DNA of 5,147 nucleotides from UBA3263 sp964508865. GTDB lineage: Bacteria > Bacteroidota > Bacteroidia > Bacteroidales > Muribaculaceae. The notes beneath the pieces are model-generated. The model did not search any database. It saw only the letters and a program-made list of their open reading frames with translations, and was not told the origin of the DNA. Within the stretch, counting starts at the first letter, position 1; each line of letters begins with the position of its first letter. Below are positions 1-5,147 of the stretch, piece by piece. Location of the stretch: NCBI GenBank assembly GCA_964508865.1, contig CAZDVP010000126.1:1-5147 (forward strand). Direction: 5' to 3'. Made by a program: the position numbers and the translations under genes.

Positions 1-956
1 GCCCGTTGCCGAGAGCATATTGCGTAACGGAAATGCAGTTTGACTTAAAGGAGACGCCTATAATGATTACCGACTCGACCGACTCCGACGACGCATTGCT
101 GAAAGAACTGGAGAGCCGCGGCATAAAACGGCTGAAAGAGGTTGAGGTCACTGCCGACGGAGGCCACGCCGCTGACGTTAGACACTACATCGAAAATGCC
201 GTTACGAGCTATGACGTTGCCTCGGCCCGCGAACTGCTTCAGGACAAGGGCAAGAAATTCATTCGCAGGGTCAGCGACATTATGTCGCTGATTGACCCCA
301 ACTTCCTGTATACCGGCGAGAAATTACTCTACGGCAACAAAACTCCGCTGTATATCATCGACAACGACTTGGCCAACAACTCAAAAGTTCTGGAATACTC
401 CGACATTGATTCGTCGAATCCGGCCGACCTGTCGGTGGATATGGTCAAAAACATCTACGTTAACACCCAGCAACAGGCAATCCACGAATATGCCATAAAG
501 TTTATGGAGGAAAACCTCGACGTAACCGGCAATTTTCTTCCCGATGAACTAAAGGAGAAATTTCGCAAGATATCTCCAACAGCCGAACGGGATATAGCTA
601 ACCGCGATTTCAGGTCCGACACCTATAACAGAGCCATTAACCAGCTCTACGGTTGCGTGTTGTTCATCGAACTGAATGAGAACAACGCAGGTTTTATCCG
701 TCCGGGCATGCGCCGAACAATCATTTCGGGCTACACCGACTCCGAACCGTTCAGACCGGTAGACTACACCACGGCGCCCCCAATTGAAGAAGACTTCCGC
801 CGCACCCTTTACTGGAACCCGGAAATAATTCCCGACAGCAGCGGAGTTGCGCGCATCCGGTTCTTCAATAACGGCAGCGCCCGCTCCTTCAATGTAACCG
901 CCTCAACCATAACCCCCGACGGCAAACCGGGCGCAATTTCTCAGCAGGCGCGGTGA
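1..956 (+). CDS. TonB-plug-like envelope protein, C-terminal part (5' partial)
   Basis: The frame is open to the left edge, so the gene starts outside the window; the first possible start (TTG at 6) is probably an internal Leu. Residues here are counted from that codon. A hinge segment (LKEVEVTADGG, about 43-53) leads into a plug-like domain: KKFIRRVSDI (83-92), TPLYIIDND (113-121), LSVDMVKNIYV (142-152) and YGCVLFIEL (215-223). The C-terminus carries RPGMRRTIISGYT (232-244) and EEDFRRTLYWNPEI (261-274), then a beta-rich end with a DSSGVARIRFFNNG segment. This tail is typical of large Bacteroidota envelope proteins with carboxypeptidase-like, MG2 or plug domains but no outer-membrane barrel. 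No barrel follows here. About 60 charged, probably helical residues (155-214) are inserted between the plug strands. The family role is probably surface or periplasmic; substrate and partners are unknown. It is the only plus-strand gene and is less GC-rich than its neighbour. Confidence 0.7.
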   Translation, partial: PLPRAYCVTEMQFDLKETPIMITDSTDSDDALLKELESRGIKRLKEVEVTADGGHAADVRHYIENAVTSYDVASARELLQDKGKKFIRRVSDIMSLIDPNFLYTGEKLLYGNKTPLYIIDNDLANNSKVLEYSDIDSSNPADLSVDMVKNIYVNTQQQAIHEYAIKFMEENLDVTGNFLPDELKEKFRKISPTAERDIANRDFRSDTYNRAINQLYGCVLFIELNENNAGFIRPGMRRTIISGYTDSEPFRPVDYTTAPPIEEDFRRTLYWNPEIIPDSSGVARIRFFNNGSARSFNVTASTITPDGKPGAISQQAR

Positions 957-1946
957 TTAGCTTGCGGGAGGAGTGAGGGCGACGATGCGGCCGGAGGGAA
1001 GGGTCAGCAGGGCGGCGGAGGGGGTGACGCGCAGGCTGGCGCGAGGGAAGCGGCGACGCAGGGCCAGGGCGAGGAAGCCCATGGTGGTTCGCAGGTTGAC
1101 TTCAACGGTCGGGCAGATGAGGCGATCGGGGCCATAGAGCATCATGTCGACGCCAAAGGGGCCGCGATAGTCGTTGCCGATAATGCCGGTCATTGCGCGG
1201 GCTACTTCGGCAGCGGTTTCGGCGAGATAGGGAGCGTTTAACTCGGCGGCAAGCTCGTCTTCCGAAGCGATGATGTTGCCGCCGTAGGCCGTGGGGCCTG
1301 CGTTGAAGAATAGCGACAAACCGCGGTAAACGACCCCGGAGTCGGTCGCCTCGAAGAGCATTGCGAAATCGCGAATCTTTTCCAAGCGGGGCTCGACCAT
1401 TGCGGAACCCTGGCGGCGAATGGTGTCGGCAACCCGGCGGCGAACGGCATCGGCCGACATGCCGGCGCAGTCAACCACTCCCCTACCCGAGCAGCTCCAG
1501 GGTGCCTTGACGAACCAATCCGGGCCGGCGGGCATCCGGTCAGCGGAGGTAAGTTCCAGCGGCTCGGGCGGCAGCGGGTATGGCAGGCGGCCGGCCAGAC
1601 TGCAATGAAGCAGCAGGGCGGTGCGCCGGTGCGACAGGCGGCGAATGGCCTCAACGTCGGGAAAAGGACCGGTGCATCCGGCGCGGCGAAATAGGCTGAC
1701 CGCATGGGCGCTCCAGCCCCAGGGCGCAGGGTCGCCCTCAGGGTCAAGGCCAACGTTCAGGCCATTGGTGTCGAGCCAGCGCGGGTCGAGGCCGGGAGCG
1801 AGAAGATTGTCGCCATCGTCGGCCAGCCATGCCGGAAGGGCGGCCAGAGCGGAGCGGAAACGGACCACGCCGGCCGGCGGAGTGTAGTTGGCAATGCCTG
1901 CGGCAAGCGCGAGGTCATTTTCGGGATTGAACAGGTGGAGCCTCAC
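957..1946 (-). CDS. ATP-grasp domain protein, substrate unknown
   Basis: The 329-residue product has ATP-grasp hallmarks in its second half. FVKAPWSCSGRGV (145-157) supplies the nucleotide-binding Lys147 and a glycine-rich loop. MVEPRLEKIRDFAMLF (183-198) looks like the adenine-binding hinge. GPFGVDMML (262-270) and VEVNLRTTMG (281-290) give likely metal ligands Asp267, Glu282 and Asn284. The N-terminus (MRLHLFNPENDLALA) reads as a conserved family start, which supports the GTG start at 1946-1944. That GTG overlaps the rimO stop in a GTGA, so translation is probably coupled. ATP-grasp enzymes usually form a carboxylate-amine or carboxylate-thiol bond through an acyl phosphate; no signal peptide is seen, so it should act in the cytoplasm. 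The substrate cannot be read from the sequence. Being last in the ftsY-rimO operon makes a protein or peptide substrate an attractive guess only. The coding sequence is markedly GC-rich, with many Ala and Arg codons. Confidence 0.75.
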   Translation of the reverse strand: MRLHLFNPENDLALAAGIANYTPPAGVVRFRSALAALPAWLADDGDNLLAPGLDPRWLDTNGLNVGLDPEGDPAPWGWSAHAVSLFRRAGCTGPFPDVEAIRRLSHRRTALLLHCSLAGRLPYPLPPEPLELTSADRMPAGPDWFVKAPWSCSGRGVVDCAGMSADAVRRRVADTIRRQGSAMVEPRLEKIRDFAMLFEATDSGVVYRGLSLFFNAGPTAYGGNIIASEDELAAELNAPYLAETAAEVARAMTGIIGNDYRGPFGVDMMLYGPDRLICPTVEVNLRTTMGFLALALRRRFPRASLRVTPSAALLTLPSGRIVALTPPAS

Positions 1947-3238
1947 AGAGCCTTGGCCATCAGGTCGAACGCGGTTGCGGAAGTGATGTTAACGTCGGCG
2001 AAGTTGCCAACAACCAGCGGTTTCTCTTTGGTTATCAGCACCTCGGGGTCAACTTCGGGCGAATCCCACTCGGTGCGGCCTATATAGAACTCCGGCTCCT
2101 CGCGGTCAACGATTACGCGCAGGTTGCGACCGACCTTTTCGGCCTGAATGTCGGCCGAAATCTCCTCCTGAAGAGCCATGAGCGCATCCAGACGAGCCTG
2201 CTTGACCTCCTGAGGAGTGGCATCTTTGAAATTTTTGGCAGCAAATGTGTCGTCTTCCTCGCAATAGGCAAACGCTCCCATGCGCTCAAAGCGGGCCTGA
2301 CGCGCGAATTCCATGAGTTCCTCGAACTCGCATTCGCCCTCTCCCGGGAAGCCGACCATCAGGGTGGTCCGAAGGTGCAGCCCGGGCACACGGCTGCGCA
2401 TTTTGGCAATCAGTTCGCGGGTTCGGTCGCCGTTGATGTGGCGGCGCATATTTTTGAGAACGGGGTCGGAAATATGCTGCAGCGCGATGTCGAGATAGTT
2501 GCAAACGTTTGGCCGCGAAGCCATGACGTCGAGCACCTCCATGGGGAAATCGGCCGGATAGGCATAGTGGAGTCGCAGCCATTCAACGCCCGGAATGTCG
2601 GCCAGCCGCGAAACGAGCTCGGGCAGCATATATTTGTTGCCGGGCACGTCGCGGCCATAGCTGGTAAGATCCTGGGCAACAACGTTGAACTCCTTGACGC
2701 CGCGGTCAACGAGTCGGCGAACTTCGTCTTCAATCGCCTCAGGAGTGCGCGAACGCATGCGTCCGGTTATCAGCGGAATAGCGCAAAAAGCGCAGAAGCG
2801 GTCACACCCCTCGGCGATTTTCAGATAGGCCTGATGAGGCGGAGTGGTGATTACGCGCTCGGGGCTGGAATCGTCGGCCGGTTTGCCGGTCAGCAGCTCA
2901 ACGATGCGGGGCCAGTCGAACTTGCCGCACCAGGCGTCGACTTCGGGAAGCTCGGCCGGGAGTTCTTTGGCATAGCGCTCGCTCAGGCAGCCGAACACCA
3001 TTATTCGGCCAACGCGCCGACGCTTCTTCGCCTCGGCGGCGGCCAGGATGGTGTTGATCGACTCCTCTTTGGCGTCGCCGATAAAGCCGCAAGTGTTGAT
3101 AACCACGGCATCGGCCTTCAGGGTCGGGTCCTCACTGATGCGGGCCTCGATGCCCTCTTTGGCCAGCATGGCCATGAGCCGCTCGGTGTCGACCAAGTTC
3201 TTGAAGCAGCCGAGCGAAACAATGTTGACGCGCTTCAT
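1943..3238 (-). CDS. rimO: Ribosomal protein S12 methylthiotransferase RimO
   Basis: RimO is a radical-SAM enzyme that adds a beta-methylthio group to a conserved aspartate of ribosomal protein S12, using two 4Fe-4S clusters, in the cytoplasm. All three parts are visible; residues are counted from the GTG at 3241. The N-terminal UPF0004 domain carries its cluster cysteines C12 (SLGCFKN), C51 (NTCGFIGDAKEES) and C85 (GCLSERY). The radical-SAM domain has the CxxxCxxC motif at C146, C150 and C153, followed by IPLITGRMRSR. The last 65 or so residues form a TRAM domain, which supports RimO over a shorter radical-SAM protein. The SLGCFKNLVDTE start fits RimO better than MiaB. Length (431-432 residues) is normal. 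Two adjacent starts exist: GTG at 3241-3239 and ATG at 3238-3236. The ATG is preferred here because it gives the usual MKRVNIVSLGC start and a TGATG junction with ftsY. The gene is probably transcribed from the ftsY promoter. Confidence 0.95.
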   Translation of the reverse strand: MKRVNIVSLGCFKNLVDTERLMAMLAKEGIEARISEDPTLKADAVVINTCGFIGDAKEESINTILAAAEAKKRRRVGRIMVFGCLSERYAKELPAELPEVDAWCGKFDWPRIVELLTGKPADDSSPERVITTPPHQAYLKIAEGCDRFCAFCAIPLITGRMRSRTPEAIEDEVRRLVDRGVKEFNVVAQDLTSYGRDVPGNKYMLPELVSRLADIPGVEWLRLHYAYPADFPMEVLDVMASRPNVCNYLDIALQHISDPVLKNMRRHINGDRTRELIAKMRSRVPGLHLRTTLMVGFPGEGECEFEELMEFARQARFERMGAFAYCEEDDTFAAKNFKDATPQEVKQARLDALMALQEEISADIQAEKVGRNLRVIVDREEPEFYIGRTEWDSPEVDPEVLITKEKPLVVGNFADVNITSATAFDLMAKAL

Positions 3239-4224
3239 CACTTATCGGTCTTTTCGGCAAACAGTGAATCAACGAATTCCGCTTTGTTGAACACCTGCAG
3301 GTCGTCGATGCCTTCGCCCAAGCCGATGTAGCGCACCGGAATACGCATCTGGTCGGATATGCCGATAACAACGCCGCCTTTGGCAGTGCCGTCGAGTTTG
3401 GTAACGGCCAGGGCGGTCACTGTTGTTGCCTGCGAGAACTGGCGTGCCTGCTCAAAGGCATTCTGGCCGGTTGAGCCGTCGAGTACCAGCAGCACCTCGT
3501 CGGGCGCATCGGCAACCACTTTCTGCATTACGCGGCGAATTTTCGACAGTTCCTCCATCAGCGGCTTCTTGTTGTGGAGTCGGCCGGCGGTGTCGATGAT
3601 AACCACATCGGCCTGCTGGGCCACGGCGCTCTGCAGAGTATCGAACGCAACGGCGGCAGGGTCGGCGCCAAGTTTCTGCTTGACAATGGCCACTCCGGAG
3701 CGCTCGGCCCAGACGTCGAGCTGCTCGGTTGCGGCGGCGCGGAAAGTGTCGGCCGCACCGATAACCACCTTGTTACCCGCCTTTTTGAACAGGTTTGCCA
3801 GCTTGCCGATGGTGGTGGTCTTGCCGGCACCGTTAACGCCCACAACCATAATCACATAGGGCCGGCGCGAACCTTGCGGCAGGCGGAAATTCTCGTCGGG
3901 AGCGTTGGGGTCGAGTTTATCGTTCTCGGCCAGCATGTCGGCGATTTCCTCGCGCAGCATGGTGTGGAGCTCCGAGGTGTTCACATATTTGTCGCGGCTC
4001 ACACGGTCGCGAATGCGGTCAATGATTTTAACGGTTGTTTCAACGCCCACGTCGGAAGTGATGAAAACCTCCTCGAGCTCGTCGAGAAAGTCATCGTCGA
4101 TGGTGCTATGGCCGGCGAGGGTGCGTTTGAGTTTACCCCAAAAGCCTTCTTTGGTCTGTTCGAGACCCTTGTTGAGAGTTTCCTTTTTCTTTTCGCGGGA
4201 AAAGATTTTGTCAAAAATACCCAT
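3238..4224 (-). CDS. ftsY: Signal recognition particle receptor FtsY
   Basis: FtsY is the membrane-associated SRP-family GTPase that receives ribosome-nascent chain complexes from Ffh and passes them to the Sec translocon. The 328-residue protein has a short N-terminal region (MGIFDKIFSREKKKE) resembling an amphipathic membrane-targeting helix, without the long acidic A domain of enterobacteria. The N domain follows (about 25-110). The GTPase domain has the P-loop GVNGAGKTTT (129-138), DTFRAAA (159-165), DTAGR (211-215), TKLDGTAKGG (275-284) and the closing GLGEGIDDL (301-309). GLGEGIDDLQVF and the short N-terminus separate it from Ffh, which has a C-terminal M domain absent here. All key residues are present. 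The ATG at 4224-4222 lies 15-25 bases downstream of a Bacteroidota-type promoter; no clear Shine-Dalgarno sequence precedes it. It is the first gene of the ftsY-rimO-ATP-grasp operon, and its stop overlaps the rimO start. Confidence 0.97.
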   Translation of the reverse strand: MGIFDKIFSREKKKETLNKGLEQTKEGFWGKLKRTLAGHSTIDDDFLDELEEVFITSDVGVETTVKIIDRIRDRVSRDKYVNTSELHTMLREEIADMLAENDKLDPNAPDENFRLPQGSRRPYVIMVVGVNGAGKTTTIGKLANLFKKAGNKVVIGAADTFRAAATEQLDVWAERSGVAIVKQKLGADPAAVAFDTLQSAVAQQADVVIIDTAGRLHNKKPLMEELSKIRRVMQKVVADAPDEVLLVLDGSTGQNAFEQARQFSQATTVTALAVTKLDGTAKGGVVIGISDQMRIPVRYIGLGEGIDDLQVFNKAEFVDSLFAEKTDK

Positions 4225-4246
4225 AAAATAGCGCTTTAGATGACCG

Positions 4247-4277
4247 CAAAGTTACGAATAATTTTTGAAACTTCAGG
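4247..4277 (-). promoter_or_regulatory. Bacteroidota-type promoter of the ftsY operon
   Basis: On the minus strand, TAACTTTG (4254-4247) matches the Bacteroidota -7 consensus TAnnTTTG exactly. Nineteen bases upstream lies CCTG (4277-4274), a weak match to the -33 TTTG element that keeps only its last two bases. Transcription should start near 4240, giving a very short leader before the ftsY ATG at 4224. The -33 match overlaps the stop codon of the small 30-codon frame. The -7 match is seen; promoter activity is inferred. Confidence 0.6.
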
Positions 4278-4365
4278 ACTTGTCGGGGCAAAGTTTAATA
4301 TCATTCAGTTCAGCCGGGGTGAGAACCCGGGCCGAGCTGAGTTCAGGTTCGGGAATTTGCTTCAT
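4273..4365 (-). CDS. Possible small peptide gene (30 codons), leader-like sequence
   Basis: An ATG at 4365-4363 opens a 30-codon frame ending with TGA at 4275-4273. It overlaps the last 23 bases of the VKOR gene in another frame. The peptide begins MKQIPEPELSSARVL and continues TPAELNDIKLCPDKS. The LTPAELNDI segment (15-23) resembles the L-S/T-x-x-E-L-x-x-I pattern of leader peptides of secreted or modified peptides in Bacteroidota, but no Gly-Gly follows and only seven residues remain after it. One Cys (26) is present. No dedicated promoter or Shine-Dalgarno sequence is seen, though an A-rich stretch lies about 15 bases upstream of the ATG. A one-base change in the nearby run of five T on the plus strand (4377-4381) would instead join this frame to the VKOR protein as its tail. 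It may also be chance. Function unknown. Confidence 0.35.
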   Translation of the reverse strand: MKQIPEPELSSARVLTPAELNDIKLCPDKS

Positions 4366-5147
4366 AAGTGGGTAGATTTTTGAAAATTCTGACAATCATG
4401 TTAATAAACAGCACTGAGAATACATAAACCGCCAGCAGGATGAAAAAGTCGGCGTGCAACGGCAGGAACCGGCCGAACCAGCCGCCACCCAGATAGCAGA
4501 AAAACAGCAGCCACAGGGTTGACTGAACGCCTACGCAGAGCGTGCACCAATGCCGTGCGCGGAACCGCTGATACCAGATGCTCCAAACCGTGTAGGGCAG
4601 GCAGCAAGCGTTGAAAACCGCCAGCGACGGCCACAAGTGGGGGAACAGCAGCAGAGTCACCAGCGACACCCCGAAATAGCCGAAGCCGACCTCGCTCCAC
4701 GAAAACACGCCGAACAGCTTCGAAGCCGACGACGCCATTATGGAGTCGCAGCCGCCCTTTTCCAACACGCCGCAAACGCGGTCGGAGGTGCGGGTGTGGA
4801 TGTTGAGCGACTTCTGCATCAGCATATAGCTCAGATATAGCCCCAGGCAGTTAAACACCGTTAGCAGCACGGTTGACCACCGGGCATAAACTCCATGCTC
4901 GATGAAGAAATAAACGAACACCGCCAGCGCAGCCACGCCCAGGGCGTAGGCCGACAGCGACGAAATCACCGCAGTGAGGTGATGCCTGCCATAGTCTGGC
5001 TCCGAAGCCTCGGGCCGCGGAAACCCCACGAAGGCGACTCCGGTCCAGCGGTTGAAAAATTCGGCGCGGCTAACTGTTTGACGCGTGCCGTAGAGGTCGA
5101 ACGTTACCGCATCGGGCTGAACGTCGAGAACCAGCAGCATCGGGCCG
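4343..5147 (-). CDS. C39-like / VKOR membrane thiol oxidoreductase (5' partial)
   Basis: The frame is open to the right edge and the ATG at 5140 is probably internal, so the beginning is missing; residues are counted from that ATG. Residues 1-50 (DAVTFDLYGTRQTVSRAEF, then RWTGVAF) look like the closing strands of a C39-peptidase-like domain, whose catalytic Cys and His would lie outside the window. A VKOR domain follows, with about six hydrophobic segments near 57-80, 88-108, 151-168, 171-188, 204-220 and 231-252. The loop cysteines C123 and C131 and the CxxC pair C199-C202 (HWCTLC) match the redox centre of bacterial VKOR proteins. These oxidise thiols in the periplasm and pass electrons to quinone. 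Such fusions often end in a thioredoxin-like domain, but here the protein stops soon after the last membrane segment (NLPTYEANSRT). The end may be natural or due to a frameshift near 4377-4381. In Bacteroidota such proteins have been seen near peptide export genes; none is visible here. Confidence 0.8.
   Translation of the reverse strand, partial: GPMLLVLDVQPDAVTFDLYGTRQTVSRAEFFNRWTGVAFVGFPRPEASEPDYGRHHLTAVISSLSAYALGVAALAVFVYFFIEHGVYARWSTVLLTVFNCLGLYLSYMLMQKSLNIHTRTSDRVCGVLEKGGCDSIMASSASKLFGVFSWSEVGFGYFGVSLVTLLLFPHLWPSLAVFNACCLPYTVWSIWYQRFRARHWCTLCVGVQSTLWLLFFCYLGGGWFGRFLPLHADFFILLAVYVFSVLFINMIVRIFKNLPTYEANSRT

Noticed and set aside
6..8. TTG at 6 as the true start of the first gene
   Set aside because: The frame continues to the window edge and the sequence begins within the middle of a larger protein type, so the start is most likely upstream.
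1238..1753. 171-codon minus-strand frame inside the ATP-grasp gene
   Set aside because: Out-of-frame reading of a GC-rich gene; low-complexity Ala/Pro/Arg/Ser composition and no motifs, while the overlapping frame has clear ATP-grasp residues.
2375..3331. 318-codon open frame on the plus strand opposite rimO
   Set aside because: It lies antisense to an unambiguous rimO, has no recognisable domain, and long antisense frames are expected in GC-rich coding DNA.
3574..4239. 221-codon open frame on the plus strand opposite ftsY
   Set aside because: Antisense shadow of the conserved ftsY GTPase region; no family features of its own.
4314..4330. Hairpin CCGGG / CCCGG with a 7-base loop between the VKOR gene and ftsY, considered as a terminator
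   Set aside because: The stem is only five base pairs and no T-run follows on the minus strand, so it does not qualify as an intrinsic terminator.
4307..4346. Direct repeat AGTTCAG, two copies 33 bases apart
   Set aside because: Too short and only two copies; consistent with chance.

Overview
The window looks like chromosomal DNA from a member of the Bacteroidales (Bacteroidota). The grounds are a TAnnTTTG-type promoter upstream of ftsY, gene starts without a clear Shine-Dalgarno sequence, and two envelope protein types typical of the group: a TonB-plug-like protein with a characteristic 'RRTLYWNP' tail, and a C39-like/VKOR membrane protein. The sequence is GC-rich, especially across the middle. 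A family-level placement (for example Muribaculaceae or Rikenellaceae) cannot be made from what is visible.

Layout. Positions 1-956 (+) hold the C-terminal part of a large envelope protein whose beginning lies left of the window. Its stop codon directly abuts the stop codon of the gene converging on it. Positions 957-4224 (-) hold a three-gene operon read right to left. It runs ftsY (signal recognition particle receptor), then rimO (ribosomal protein S12 methylthiotransferase), then an ATP-grasp enzyme of unknown substrate. The genes overlap by 1-4 bases at each junction, which suggests translational coupling. A Bacteroidota-type promoter lies just upstream of ftsY at about 4247-4277. Positions 4343-5147 (-) hold the C-terminal part of a membrane protein with a VKOR (disulfide-forming) domain, preceded by what looks like the end of a C39-peptidase-like domain. 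Its beginning lies right of the window.

The operon links co-translational membrane targeting (FtsY) with modification of the ribosome (RimO). The ATP-grasp enzyme is the unexplained member; by association it could ligate something to a protein or peptide, but the sequence does not show what.

The least ordinary stretch is 4270-4385. The VKOR protein ends without the thioredoxin-like domain often found after VKOR in this group. A 30-codon reading frame with a leader-like 'LTPAELNDI' motif overlaps its 3' end. This is either a small peptide gene or the out-of-frame tail of the VKOR protein. No CRISPR array, insertion sequence, tRNA, rRNA or clear intrinsic terminator was seen. The only non-coding stretch is the short gap upstream of ftsY.
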